DNA of 64,000 nt, from contig NC_068344.1 of NCBI RefSeq assembly GCF_014633365.1, forward strand, positions 10,927,669 to 10,991,668, written 5' to 3'. A program made the translations under genes and the position numbers. Below the pieces are notes generated by a model. That model was not told where the DNA came from. It saw only the letters and a list, made by a program, of their open reading frames with translations, and did no database searches. This document shows positions 45,245 to 57,692 of the stretch, in pieces. Source of the stretch: Diospyros lotus (Eukaryota; Streptophyta; Magnoliopsida; Ericales; Ebenaceae). Numbering within the stretch: the stretch's first letter is position 1; each line of letters opens with the position of its first letter.

Positions 45245-45965
45245 GCTGCAAGAGAAAGGCAATTAAGAATATGCCAATATATATGGTAATACAGAGAAAT
45301 AAAGCTTATTGTTCTTGGCTATATATATTCAAGACCAGGTAACAAATTTATTACTTCCAATGAGGCTGAAATTTTAAATCAGAATTATCACTGGAATGTT
45401 CCAGTGAGTATATACCTGGAACACATTTCATGTAAAAATTAAACCAGGGACAAAGGGAACAAAAGGTACAATATATACTTCTGATCACAGCATCACATAA
45501 AAGGAATCCATCTAGATGGCAAAGGGCTGCGGTTCATTCCTTATTTCTTAAGTAAAACAGAAAAGGCTGATTGTTCTTGCATCCTGTTGTGAATGAAGAA
45601 GGTGCAAAGTAAAAGGGAAGAGATAAGGGGAAAAAAAAAAGCCAAGGACAATCATAATTCATAAACTAATTCAGTGCATTGGAAGACAAGGACATCCCTC
45701 TCGCCTATTTTCCATATATTCTTTTATTTTGATTTTATATTGCAGAAGTAACGTGAAAGGAAGAAATAACAGGAGAGAACCGACGCAGCGGCCGATCTGG
45801 AGGCGGCGACGACGATCGGAGGCTGAGGCGGAAGCGGAGGCGACGACCAGAGGTGGAGGCAGCGGCGACGACCGAAGGCGGAGGTGGATGGGTCGACGGC
45901 AGGAGTGAGTTCAGAGAGAGAGAGAGAGAGGGGAGGGGGGGAGTTGGGGAAAGAGGCAGGGATTT
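45245..45965 (-). promoter_or_regulatory. Inferred 5'-UTR intron, 5'-UTR exon and promoter-proximal region of the apgM-like gene
   Basis: A strong acceptor (ctcttgcag, ending at 45246 on the - strand) sits 15 nt before the start codon, so the leader is probably spliced. A GC-rich block at 45775-45925 on the - strand (CTCCGCC/GTCGTCGCC words) followed upstream by a (CT)n run at about 45912-45932 looks like a plant first exon and leader. The donor site could not be fixed and no clear TATA box is seen. Confidence 0.45.
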
Positions 45966-46650
45966 GGGAAAAACTTTTCGGCCTTTTCTTATTTTTTTTG
46001 AAACATTTATTTGTTAGATAAAAATAAAATTATTTATGAAAATAATATTATTAATTATTTAATTGATAAAAATAATTTATAATTATAATAACTAATAAAA
46101 TAATAATTTTAAATAAAAATTTTAAATATGATAATAAAATAATTTAAATTATTACATCAAATTAATATTTATTTAAAAATATAATTATATTATAAATTTA
46201 ATAATTATAATAAATTAATTTGATATATTAGATTATTTATTATTAGCTTGTTATCTTAAATAATTAATTTTTTTTCTATAAATAAAAATTACATTAAACA
46301 AATATCGCAGAGCATTTACAGATTATTAGAGATCTTGAGTCTCACAAATAAATAATGAGACAAAATTTATAAACAACAAAAGTAAAACTAAATATTGAAA
46401 ATAAAATAAATTTTCAAAATTAGCAATATATGACTATTATATAAAGAGATGAAACAATGATCAATAAAACAACGAAGAGCTCGACGCATAAAGACGAGCA
46501 TTGTGAGAGTTTAGAAATGGTTTTGATAATACTTCCATAAAAAATAAGAAAACATTTCGTGAATTTATATTAAAAATAATTTATTTCTAATAAAAAATGT
46601 ATGTTCAAGTTAAATTTTAAGAACCATTATTATATGCTAAATTTATATTA
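45966..46650. other. AT-rich intergenic sequence upstream of the apgM-like gene
   Basis: Strongly AT-rich with many AATAAT/TTATTA words; no gene or element boundary recognised. Confidence 0.5.
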
Positions 46651-46651
46651 T

Positions 46652-46930
46652 TATTGTCAAGATATAACAATAATTTTTTTTATGTGAGAATATCTCGATC
46701 AAGATGCAAGAGAGTGTCTTTTGGCATTTTCAAGAGGCTTGCAAAGAGAAAAAAAAATTAGGACACAAATGAGATCAATTGCAAACCTTTTGATGTATAA
46801 GTTAGTCTTGTGTTCGAAGTGAAATTATAGTTTCACTAAAATTGTGAGCATATCTTAATTTAGCAAAAAATTCTCCTATTTACAAAGAGAAAAAGATTGA
46901 TAAAGTAACCCCTAGACTCTTTTTATATAA
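46652..46930 (-). mobile_element. Degenerate third copy of the 38.3/42.5-kb LTR family
   Basis: The text tattattgtcaagatataacaataattttttttatgtgagaatatctcgatcaagatg parallels 42482-42540 of copy B, and gcaaaccttttgatgtataagttagtc parallels the ccctccgatgcttatgttagtc block. The tandem units are missing, the TATA region (ctcctatttacaaa) has decayed and the U3 is not traceable. Confidence 0.55.
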
Positions 46931-47148
46931 TATAATCTCTTGATACTGTTTTATTTTTGTGATTTCCAAAATTTAAAATAATAAAAACTTTAACAATATT
47001 ATGGTTTTTAAACTTTTTATTTATTTTTCAAATGTAGTGTTTGTTTATATTTTGTACACATTTAATAAATATTACCAATAGTTAATTATTATATAACATT
47101 TATAGTGTTTGTTTATTACCAATTGTACACATTCAAATGTAGTGTTTG

Positions 47149-48969
47149 TAGGGGTGTGCATTCGGTTATAACCGAATCGAACTGCTCCATTTTTGCCTAA
47201 TCGAACTGAACTACCGTTATGGAAATAACCAAACCAACTTAATACACTAACCGAAATAATCGAAACCAAAATAACCGATTTGAACTTTAAACTAACCGAA
47301 CCGAAAAAATATTTCATAAACCGAATCGAATTAATGATTTGGACTGTAGACTAACCGAACCAAAAAATAAACCGAAAAGCAATCCAAAAACAAAACCGAA
47401 AACACTAAAAACACCAACATCAACAGCAAACAGTATCACTAAAAACTTATTAACAGAAAAAACACCTGATCAATACAAATATGCTGCAAAACATTCACCT
47501 GATCAATACAAAACAGAAAACACTAACAGAAAAGATATCAAAATAGAAAAAACACTAAAATGAAAATATTCATTAACAGTGCAATTCACTTATATATCAT
47601 TGCTGCACAATTCACTTAACAGTGCAATTCACTTATACATCAATAGCAAATAGTAACACTAAAAACCAACGAAACAGAAAAAACATTTATTGCATTTGCT
47701 GCACAATTCACTTATATATCAAAACAATAACAGCAGAAAGCAAAACAAATTAAACAATAACAATAACAGAAAGCAGAAAGCACAGCTGCACAAGAATCCC
47801 ATTAACAGTGCATTCTATATATCAATAACAATGCATTCACAAAGCCAAGTCAAAGCATCAACGAACCAAATCACACAATTAAGTTTTTTGTTTACTCTTT
47901 TGATTAAGCAAATCAGAACCACACGACGATTAAGATTAGTGATACAAACAAATTCGCAAAAGAGAAACAACGAACCAAATCACAACAAATTAAACAAATC
48001 AAACGAACCAAATCGTATTACCAACCAGATCAGACATGACAATCAAAACCACACGACGATTAACTGATTAAGTTGCCAAAATCGTATTAGTATTACCTTC
48101 TCAAATCGATGACGACCGCGATACCCGCAAGATCGTTCACTCCTAAGTTGTCGAAACCAACTAGATTGTTGATGTTGACGGTGATGAGGGTGAAATAACT
48201 TAGGGTTTTCTGTCGCGTTCGACAAGGTGGGGGGGCTGGGTCTCGGACAATCAGGTGCAGGGGGGTTGGGTGTTGGGCGGGGGAGAAGCCGACGGTGAAG
48301 GTGTTTGGGTCTAACAGCGAGGGCGAGGGCGAGGCCGACGTGAGGGTTCGGTTAGCCGGTGACCTAGGGCTAGGGTCGATGCTTCGACGACCGGGGGACT
48401 GGGTGTTGCCGTGTTGGACTTGGGTGGGGAAGAAGCCGACGGTGAAGGGGGTCTGACGAGGACGACGATACGTTGATGGCGAGGTAAGGGTTAGCCGCCA
48501 AAGACCTAGGGGACTAGGGTTGATGCTTCGACGACAATGACGAGTGAGGGGGGCTGGGTGTTGGGTTATGTGGGGGAGAAATCGACGACGAAGGCATTCG
48601 GCTTCGACGGCGATGGCGATGTGAAGGTTGACGATGGGTGGGGTGGGGGAGTCTGTGAGGCGGTCTCTCTCTCTCTCTCGGCTCGGGCGGGCTATCGGGT
48701 CCGAGTGTGATGCGCAAGGAAGTAGAAAGGCAAATAGGCAACGCAATGAATGTTGAATGGAGCCGAGAACTGAGGTGTAGCAGCACGGGTCGGTTAGCGC
48801 ACAGGTCGGTTAGCGCCAGTCAGCAAGGGTGCGTGGGTTGGTTCGATTTTTCGGGTATTTTTGCCTAAATAATTGAATCGAATTGACTACTCAAAATTTT
48901 TGCAAAAAACTAACTAAATCCAAACCGGGTTCGATTTAATCGGTTAAACTGATTTTATGCTCACCCCTA
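47149..48969. mobile_element. hAT-like non-autonomous element (1.8 kb)
   Basis: Ends TAGGGGTGTGCATTCGGTT (left) and, in reverse complement, TTAGGGGTGAGCATAAAATC (right). The 8-bp flanks are agtgtttg (47141-47148) and aatgtttg (48970-48977), with one mismatch. Subterminal regions are full of aaccgaa/ttcggtt words. The right third (48100-48790) is GC-rich; on the - strand it contains an exon-like piece with a possible donor (GAGAAG|GTAATACT, ~48100). No transposase was recognised. Confidence 0.65.
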
Positions 48970-49279
48970 AATGTTTGTTTACATTTTATAATTTAAATAT
49001 AAAATCATAAATACGTGAATACCATACATATATAACATTTGTAATTATGTATGGATAAATTTATAAATAATTACTCATACATACGTAACATTTATTAATA
49101 TGTGTGGGTAATTATTTAAAAAATTGAATTAAATTTTTATAATAAAATAAAAAGAATAATGAAATAAATTAATTGAATTAAATAAAATAAATTAATTGAT
49201 TAAAAATAAAAGGAAGAGTTAAGATAGTTTTTAATTTTTTTATACATTTTCAGAATTTTATATATTTTTAATATAAATA

Positions 49280-49682
49280 TTATATTATTTCCTAAATTTT
49301 TGCGACAGTATTTTAAAATCGTCGCAAAATTTATTTTTTAATTATTAAATGAATAAATTTTGTGACAATTCTTAATCGTCGTAAATATTAATTTTATTTT
49401 ATTTTTTAATTATTTAATTATTTTTTAAAATTTTGCGACGATTCTTAACCTCCACAAATGTTAATTTAATTTAATTTTTAATTATTAAATTATTTTCTAA
49501 ATTTTACTACTTTTTTAAAAAATTATCACAAAATTTATTTTTTAATTATTAAATTAATAAATTTTGTGGCAGTTATTAACCGCCACAAAATATTAAATAA
49601 ACCGTCGAAAAATACCATATCTTGCGACAATTTTAAAAACCACCACAAAAAATCGTCGCAAAATACTCATTTTTTTTGTAGT
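49280..49682. mobile_element. CACTA-like terminus with subterminal repeats
   Basis: The right edge reads ttttttttgtagtg, i.e. CACTACAAAAAAAA in reverse complement, the canonical CACTA end. Inside are direct and inverted copies of TTTTGCGACGATT / AAATCGTCGCAAAA and TTGTGGC / GCCACAA words. The left terminus was not found, so it may be a truncated end. Confidence 0.55.
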
Positions 49683-51112
49683 GAAATTATCTGCATCTTC
49701 TATAATAGCGGGCCCTGCAGACTACAGTGACTTTCAATCCAAAAAGACAACTCTCTATAGCAACCTCATTTTTTTTGCAACCACTCTTGTTACAACCACC
49801 GCCCTCTCGGTCAATGAATGTTTGGCGTTCCATCCTAACTCACTCAAGTCTCGCAATCAGTTGTGACGAGAGTTTTGCATGACCCTTCACCATATCTCAA
49901 AGGCAAAGGATCGTTATAAGTGCCTACAGTGTTATATTGATCGCTTCAGAAATCATATTTGAAGATATAGAACCAAGTTGTTCTAGATCACAAATTAAAA
50001 GTCACCAACTTGTAAGCAAAAGTTGTCAAGTTGTCAAGTGAAGACATTACTAATTTAAAACTAACATCTTATAAATCACAGAAGTAGGTGTCTGTGCCGA
50101 ACTGTGTAAACAAAATGCACCTAGATGTAAATAAGATATAAGGTAACATATATGCATGTATCTTCTGTTTTGCAGCAACTCACGGAAAGACTAAGAAGGA
50201 CTAGGGAGCTAAGGAGATGGAAACTCTTAAGTTCGATCCAATGTCGATCTCCTATAATTATCTATAAATAGATAGATAGATACAAAATTACAAATACATT
50301 GTTGACAAAATATAAGATAATAATAATTTGATATTCTGTACGATCATGATGAGTCAATCAAATCATAATAGAATTGAATGAAATAATAAGATCTCATATT
50401 GTTTAAAGGAAATATATTATCTCCAAGTCAGATAATATCAAAATAAGAATTTTGATTAATTTGTATCTTGGAATCCCTTTATAATACAGATTTCTCCCAT
50501 ATAAATAGAGTGACGATAATATGGATATTTGGGTTGTACCTAAACTGCGTTTTATCATGTGTTTCACACTTGACCTAAGAAGATTAAGAAGATCGGTGGT
50601 ACGATAAGGTTTAAATATATGAATTCTATAACTAAACAAGTATTGCATTATATTTTCGAACATGCATATATATATATATATACATATACACACACCCTTA
50701 TTATTTAAAGGAATTTCTAACTCTTAAGAGTTTCAGCTATGTATAGACCTTTTAATGAAACGGTGAAGATGGTTCTTTGTACAACTGAACTTACCCGTCA
50801 TTTGGATCAATGAACTAGCCAGCCACTCAACTAAGGAGGAGATGCTTTCCGCACACTGAGTCTATCTCATGGGAAACAACATGTTAGCTACTTCAATGTT
50901 CAACCAGCCATGGAACGACTTTAACTTATGTTCTTAAGCTAGTTAACTTTTCACGTTTTAGTGAAAGCAATGGGTGCAAAATACGTGCATTCATTAATTG
51001 TTGTTTTTTTTTTTTTCCTTTTAAAGCAAACCAAAATCTCGACATAGTGCAACACATCAATCTATAAAGCTAAATTATAAAATATGTATGCATATACATA
51101 TATTTATACAAG
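49683..51112. other. Intergenic, no gene recognised
   Basis: Includes a short + strand frame (49681-49866) without known motifs and (AT)n near 50668-50684. Confidence 0.45.
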
Positions 51113-51259
51113 GGACACTACTATGTTGCCCACCGTCCCGACTAAGAGAGAAAGAGGGTGGGCTCCATGCATTTGGCGTGGGCCCTACATGCATGGGCCC
51201 ACCCCTTCTCAGTTGGACAACTATTATGTTGCTCGACAGTGGACAACATAATAGTTGCC
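51113..51259. mobile_element. Mutator-like MITE (147 bp) related to the 44-bp fold-back
   Basis: A perfect 10-bp duplication, tttatacaag, at 51103-51112 and 51260-51269. The left end has CTACTATGTTGCCCACCGTC; the right end in reverse complement has GGCAACTATTATGTTGTCCA, with a second inner inverted copy, CAACTATTATGTTG...CAACATAATAGTTG. The termini are the same family as at 33116-33159. Confidence 0.75.
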
Positions 51260-51489
51260 TTTATACAAGTGCTTAAAAGAATTATACGAAGACTTACTCT
51301 TTGAAACCTCTCATAAAAATGATACCAAGATGTTGTTAGATCACTAGGGGGGAAGGGAGGGGTAAGGTACAAGGAAAGAACCAACTCAAATGGAGAAAAA
51401 AAGATATACAGAACAAGGTTTAGAGAAAGGGGTGAAATATGATGAAGTAATTCAAAGGGAGAAGAAGACTAGAGACACGAGAGTAAATT

Positions 51490-51509
51490 GGGGGGGGGGG
51501 GGGGGGGGG
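51490..51509. repeat. (G)20 homopolymer
   Basis: Twenty consecutive G on the + strand, a possible G-quadruplex former; the length may be uncertain in the assembly. Confidence 0.9.
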
Positions 51510-52991
51510 TAGGGATTGCACAGTTGTCAAATGCAATTTAACCAATTGCAAGTGGACAAGAAATATTATGAGTTCGTTGTTTTCAGGTTGATGGTCCGAC
51601 TTTCAAAAATAAGGATCCATTTTGCATAATGATCATGCTATTTGTACATTATTTATGTACACCTTACGCTACACAAGGTACATAAATGACACAAATATCT
51701 CTTGTCTTATTGCGCTTCACTGTAACTCACCACTTTGGGTGAGAACATTTTAGACATTGATATATCATTGTGTAGTCTAAGGTGTACACAATGATATACC
51801 AATAACATTTTCCTTTGCACAATAATCTAGTGTAATATTATATAATAATAATAATTATTATTATTTTTTAAAAAAATATTAGTTGTTATAGATATATATT
51901 AAGGACCATATTGCTTACATCAAGGGACTACATATATGCAGGTAAATGATTAAAATATCTCTTGCGTTTCACTGTCTTGGTGAGAGGTATTTTTGTTATT
52001 TTAACTACATTGTGTTGTCCAAAATGTAGTCTAAGAAGTACAAATAGTATTTTTCATATATCAATATCTAGGAGAGGATATTACGATATAGACGAAAAGT
52101 ATTTACTAGAATTTCATATTTAAGTAGATAAATACAAAATTACAAATGCATACATATTTATATATACATACATACATACATACATGTGATTTAAATAAAC
52201 TTCTAAACCAAGAGTTTCATTTACTTACAAACCTTCACCGAAATTCTGATAATTGTGAAGATGATTTCACTATTAGTTTATCTTCTATGGGAACAAGTAT
52301 TTGCTGCAATGATCTCACCATGAAACTCCCTCATCTCAAGAAAATATGACATTTGGATTATATAAATATTATATATTTTCTTAGTGGAGTCACACTTTGC
52401 ACACTCAAAATTTAGCATTAGCAAATCCAAGGGGTTATTTGTTTACTTTCATACGAAATAATTTTGATTTTAGAAATAAAATAAAGCAGCAATGTTATAT
52501 TAAATAGAAAGAAAACCATGTTAGTACACCAAATTGAACACCATTCTAATCTTTTTAGTAATATATTTTTAGACAAAAAGCATGCAATAAAATTTATATA
52601 ATAAATATACGTTAAACATACCATTTGTTTCTTGCTAGATATGAAATAATATTTTTTTTTTATCTTGAATAATTTACCAATTTAATTGTTCAAATATTTA
52701 ATATGACTTGATGTATAAATATGGCGATATATTGTAATCAAGGTGGTGATTGGTATTTTTCCTTGAATAAAATGTTATAGGTTTGCTGTATAAACAATGA
52801 ACGATGATTATCACCTCATTTGTCATAATTGGGTGTTGATAGTGAATGAATATATGTATTAAATCATATGCATGAAAAACGATTTCTAAAGTGTTACTAA
52901 GGGTTCGTCATCTAAATAGGTATATTCATATGTGCCAACATGTGATCCAAGTGATTCATGGAGGAAAAAGAAGATGAACAACAGAAGATAA
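51510..52991. other. Intergenic, no gene recognised
   Basis: AT-rich with a diverged internal repeat (cttgtcttattgcgcttcactgt..ggtgagaac at ~51700 and ctcttgcgtttcactgtcttggtgagagg at ~51960) and a (CATA)n run near 52164-52182. No coding evidence. Confidence 0.45.
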
Positions 52992-53506
52992 GGCTGTGTT
53001 CTCTTTATTGTTTTCAAATCATTTTTCATTTTTAATTTTTTAAAATAATGAAAACGCGTTCTTTTTACTGTTTTTAAAAATGCATTTTTGAAAACAAAAA
53101 AAAAAAATTGTAAAGAAAACTCAAAACAACAAAAAGTTGTTTTGAGTGTTTTCATTTAAAACAAACTCAAAACTCAAAATACATTTATTTATTTGTATTT
53201 TATTATTATAATGGAAAAAAATATTACAAAATTCATTAACTTTAAAATGTATATATATTTTTAATAATATATTAACATTAAATATTTCTAATTTACTGAA
53301 TAATCAAATTTATTGAAGAAAATATTATTAAAAATTATTTTAAAAATTTTAGAACGTGTTTTCTAATTTTCTGTTTTGAGAAATAGTTTTTCAAAATGAA
53401 AAAGAGAACATGTTTTTAATTTTCTAAAAATAGATTACCAAAACAGAAAACTGAAAATGAATTCAAAACTCAAAATTGAAAATTGAAAAGTATAGAGAAC
53501 GCAACC
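52992..53506. mobile_element. PIF/Harbinger-like element (515 bp)
   Basis: Ends GGCTGTGTTCTCTTTA and, in reverse complement, GGTTGCGTTCTCTATA, flanked by TAA at 52989-52991 and 53507-53509. The interior is AT-rich with inverted ttttcaattttgag / ctcaaaattgaaaa words. Same terminal family as 12367-13039. Confidence 0.72.
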
Positions 53507-53833
53507 TAATTGTTTCTAATTTCATATTTAGAATATTCTTTAGTTGCAAAGCTTATTTTCATGAATTTATTTGAACATGGGAGTATGAGATACAAGCACT
53601 TAGATTATTGATTCAATGTTACATCTTGTCAAGGACCGATCTAGACTTTTTTTTTATGCAAAACTCTAATAGTTACCTTAATTATAGTTAAGGGGCTAAC
53701 AAAGGGAAATTCATGGAATAATGTGGGTGTAAATGTATAAAAAAAATTCTTAAATTTCTAGGATAAGAACATGCCCGGAAATTAAAATGGGCATTATAGT
53801 GACTGTGATCTGTTCTCCTTCAAGATAAACTTA

Positions 53834-54057
53834 GAGTGTGTTTGATTGCACACATTTACCATAGAAAATATTGTAATAACATATTTTCTATGAAAATAAT
53901 CAAATACTCTTAATTTTTCTATGAAAAAATGTGTATGGTATAAGCATTTAAAGTTTTTTTTCCATAAAATTCATTTTCCAAGAGAGTGTGATGGTTTTTG
54001 TTTTCTAGGCAAGGATTATCTAGAATTAAATTTTAGATAATGTAATCAAACACACCT
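53834..54057. mobile_element. Tourist-like MITE (224 bp)
   Basis: Left GAGTGTGTTTGATTGCA, right in reverse complement AGGTGTGTTTGATTACA, flanked by TTA at 53831-53833 and 54058-54060. This is the classic form and target of PIF/Harbinger MITEs. Confidence 0.8.
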
Positions 54058-54639
54058 TTAATGAATGCATCCAGTTTAATATCTTTTTATTATGAATACT
54101 TTCTAAAAGATAAATTTTTCTGAAATGATATATGCCTAGTTTAGAAGCCAAGCAAAATGAAAGAAAAGGAAATTTAATAGTTATGCTAAATAATGATTAT
54201 TTGTCCATGAAGGAAAGAAAATAAGAAAGCATACATGCAATTTTAGTAGACATAGTTCATCATCATGTATAGATTTAAGATAAATTACCAAAAATTGAAA
54301 TCTACACACAACTTATGATAATTCTAAATAAATTAAAAATATTTAACAAACTATGTGCATTAGTTAGAAAAGCAGCATTGAGCCTATACTGCCATTTCAT
54401 CGTAGGGTTAATGATTTCCTTTGTGACGAAAAATTGTAGGATTGTGATCTTTTGGGTTTCTGATAGCTATAGGTGCAAAATATGTGCATTCATTCATTGT
54501 TGGTTTGTGAATCTTAACTTCATGCACAAAATCAATCTATAGAGCTATATTATAAAATGTATGTGTGCGTGCACATATATTTATATACAAAGAACTTAAA
54601 AAATTAAATGAAAACTTATCATTTGAAACCTTCTTACGT

Positions 54640-56100
54640 GTTAATATTTTTTATACTATTTTTACTTGAATTTATGCTTAATTCTTATGCTTATATATGT
54701 TTTCTATATTAATTTTAGGTGATTTATCATGTTGATAGGATTTGAAGGAAAAGTAAGAAATAAGAGCAAAAGTTATGAATTTTCGCTACTCAATGGTCTG
54801 ATTAAAAATTAAAACTGTACTAATTGGAATGTGAAAAAATTCTGAAAAAAAATATATGTGAGATTTCTATATGTCTACTTTCTTATGCTTCAAACAGTGC
54901 GTAAATCCAAATTTTCTACAGAAAATTATAGTTATTGGAGTGACAAAAGGTCAAAATTGTCAAAAATTCAGCATTACTTACGAATTTTTCATTCTATTTT
55001 TTTCAATTGGGCTGATTTGTAGATGGATTAAGAAGGCTTTTAAGGGTTATTTGGGCTGCCTATTTCTTAAAGAATCAGGTCCAATTGGAACTAAACAAGT
55101 TAGTCCAAAAGTCTAATCAAATTAAGCTCATATCTTACAAAAATCCCTAAATTGTAATTATTGATATTTTGAAAGATTATTTTGTATTGAGTATGAGACC
55201 TAAACTTTTGAGTGAACATGGGTGGCATGAAACATAAAGAGGAAAACATGGAGAGAAAAACATGGAGGAAGAAATTATGGAGGTAGGGTATCTCATGTTT
55301 TAAGGAAAAAATTAAAGAAAAGAAGAAATGAATGAGTATAAATAGAGAATGAAGGCTGAAAAATTGGAGGAATTGGAGGTGAGAGAGCTTGAAAGATTGA
55401 AGAATTGGAGCATTTTTTGTGAAAGATTTCTTCAAGAATTTGTGACAACATTTTTGAAGAAGGAAATCCTACACATCAAAAGAGTTTTATTCTCTTTTTG
55501 CATTTCCTTTAAATTCTATTTTTATGTTCATTTGTTTTGTTATGGATTCTATTATTTGTAATATGAACTATACTCTATAACTATGGTGTTTTGATGTAGT
55601 CTAATTATGATAATTTGATTTTTATGGATTGATTTTCTTTATTCATGCAAATGTTTATTATTATGCTTAATGCTATCAAATACTTGGCTAATATTTGATT
55701 GATATGTTGATATAAATTTAGACCGGAAGAAAAAATCTATAACTTAATCTAGTTAATAAACACCGCAAGAATATAATTGAAACGGAAGTAAAAATTTGAC
55801 TTGTATGGTTAATTATCATTACATGAATAATTAAATTTAGATTATCAACCATTTAAATTAAATTGGATTAATTAGGTGAAATTGAAATATCCTAGTGCTC
55901 TCCAAATCTTGAAACTCTTCATATTTACTTTATGTGTTATTATTTTATTTTCTTAAATTAATTCCCCATAATCAATTATTTAAATAACATTTGAGTTAAT
56001 ATAATTTTGATAATTATCACCCGATCCTCGTGGGAACGATATTTTACTCACTACTTTATTACTTGTGCGATCCGTACACTTGCGGAAAATCGTCATCATG
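54640..56100 (+). mobile_element. LTR-like sequence of a gypsy (Tat/Athila-type) element, orientation uncertain
   Basis: A long non-coding stretch with a TATA box (gtataaatagag, ~55338, + strand). The right end has the text gatcctcgtgggaacgat..ctcactac..cttgtgcgatccgtacacttgcgg, familiar from gypsy LTRs of this group. Immediately right of it (56105-56150) is ACCCCCAAACTTAAATTTTTGCTTGTCCTCAAGCAA, which in reverse complement is the polypurine-tract region of Athila-type elements. The + strand TATA and the - strand internal domain do not agree, so orientation and edges are left open. Confidence 0.45.
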
Positions 56101-57692
56101 TTTTTGAATACCCCCAAACTTAAATTTTTGCTTGTCCTCAAGCAAAAGAAACACAAATGAAAACTTAAACAGAAAATAAAGAGATCTTATTTGATTTAGA
56201 TTTTTCAAAGATTTGCCTCAAAGATATCCACAAATTTATAACTTAAAGAAAATTTCTAATATTACAACAATTTATATTTAAATCATAAATCAATTTATCT
56301 TCACAAAGAAATTTTCGAAGCGTGTGTATGTTTAGCCAAATGTAAATTATTGATGCACTTCAGATGAGTTTATGCAAATAAGTAGCTAGAAAATGACCTC
56401 TAGATAGAAATGATTCAAATTCCATAGACATACTTTTCATTCCTCTCTCCATTAATGTAGAATAATGCACATTCAAATATCAATAGGTCTTTATTAGCTT
56501 ATAATGTTAAGATTAGGATGTGGGTTAACAAGAAAAGATACAAAATGCAAAGTAAAGGAAAAAGTTGATGAAAATTTTTCCTCACTAACCCAAGAGAATT
56601 TCACTCAAAGTCCCCCAAAACACCACAAGATTATGTTAATACGATGAGTTGAATCCATATGAAGAACAAATTATTGTTGTTGTTATTATTTTTTCTTTTT
56701 TTTAATATATGTACTCTCTTTCACATTTTCTCTGTTTTCACCATTCCTCCCAAACTTAAAAAATGTAGCCTTTTTTTTTTTACTATATGTGGGAATGGTA
56801 GCTTCCATCTCATTTTCATCAATTTCAATAAATTAACCCTTAAATTTATAGCACTTACACTCACATTTTTTTTTTCACCAATAATTCCTTTTAAAAGGTA
56901 GCTTATTGTTTAGGCTATAAAAGATAGGTTAATGTGGTTTATCAAATAAAAAATGTTCAAATATATACAAGGCTCAAAGGGGTAAACTAAGGATAAATAC
57001 AAAATATATGGTAAGTTTAAAGACTATTAATTTCGATCCAAAGAATACCTAAATCATATCCTTAATTGTGCAATACCTAGGATTTCGCATCGAGAGGTAA
57101 TCAAGCAAGTTTTAGAGTTTGTTGAGATCAATTTAAGTAGCAAAACAACTCATTACTCAAGGCTATGTGCTCAAATTGTTCCAAAAATTCCAAATGAACA
57201 ATAAACTAATTCAACCTTTAAATACAAATTATCATAATGTAGAGGATTTTCCAAAAGTCATAATTTATTTCAATCAAATTTTATCATAGCTTCTTCAATC
57301 ATCCAAACAAACAAGCCTCAAATTGAAACAAAACAAATATTTTTTTTTCACATAATTTTTTATTTTTGATTTTTTTATATTTTTTTAAACATTTTTTTTA
57401 ATTTTAAAATTTTCATCTACCCCCAAACTTAAACTCAATATTGTAAGAGAAATAAAATATAGAAAAAATAAAAATACTCCCCCAGTTTTACTGTAGTCTT
57501 GAAGGAACATGAGTGGTGCTTCAATACTTCTTTCATTGATATTCCTACAAAACATACAAAACCAAATTAAAGAACACATATGAGATTGAAAATTGGGGTG
57601 AAAAGATAAAATAAAATATAGCTAATAAAAAATAACTTTGGGTTGCCTCCCCAAAAGCGCTTGTTTATAGTTTTTAGTTTGACTATCACTTC
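56101..57692 (-). mobile_element. 3' non-coding part of an Athila-like element
   Basis: On the - strand, TTTAAGTTTGGGGGTA occurs at 57433-57417 and again near 56122-56107, preceded by CTTGAGGACAAGCAAA; these are typical of the long 3' spacer and polypurine tract of Athila-type elements. No env-like ORF could be read. Confidence 0.5.

Noticed and set aside
48093..48786. 217-aa frame on the - strand
   Set aside because: Pro/Arg/Ser-rich, no domain, GC-biased block within a hAT-like element; kept only as a possible captured fragment.
54640..56100. A firm solo LTR call with TG...CA and a TSD
   Set aside because: Candidate edges (tgttaatatt near 54639 and cgtcatca near 56098) have unequal flanks, and the orientation signals conflict, so only an LTR-like region is reported.
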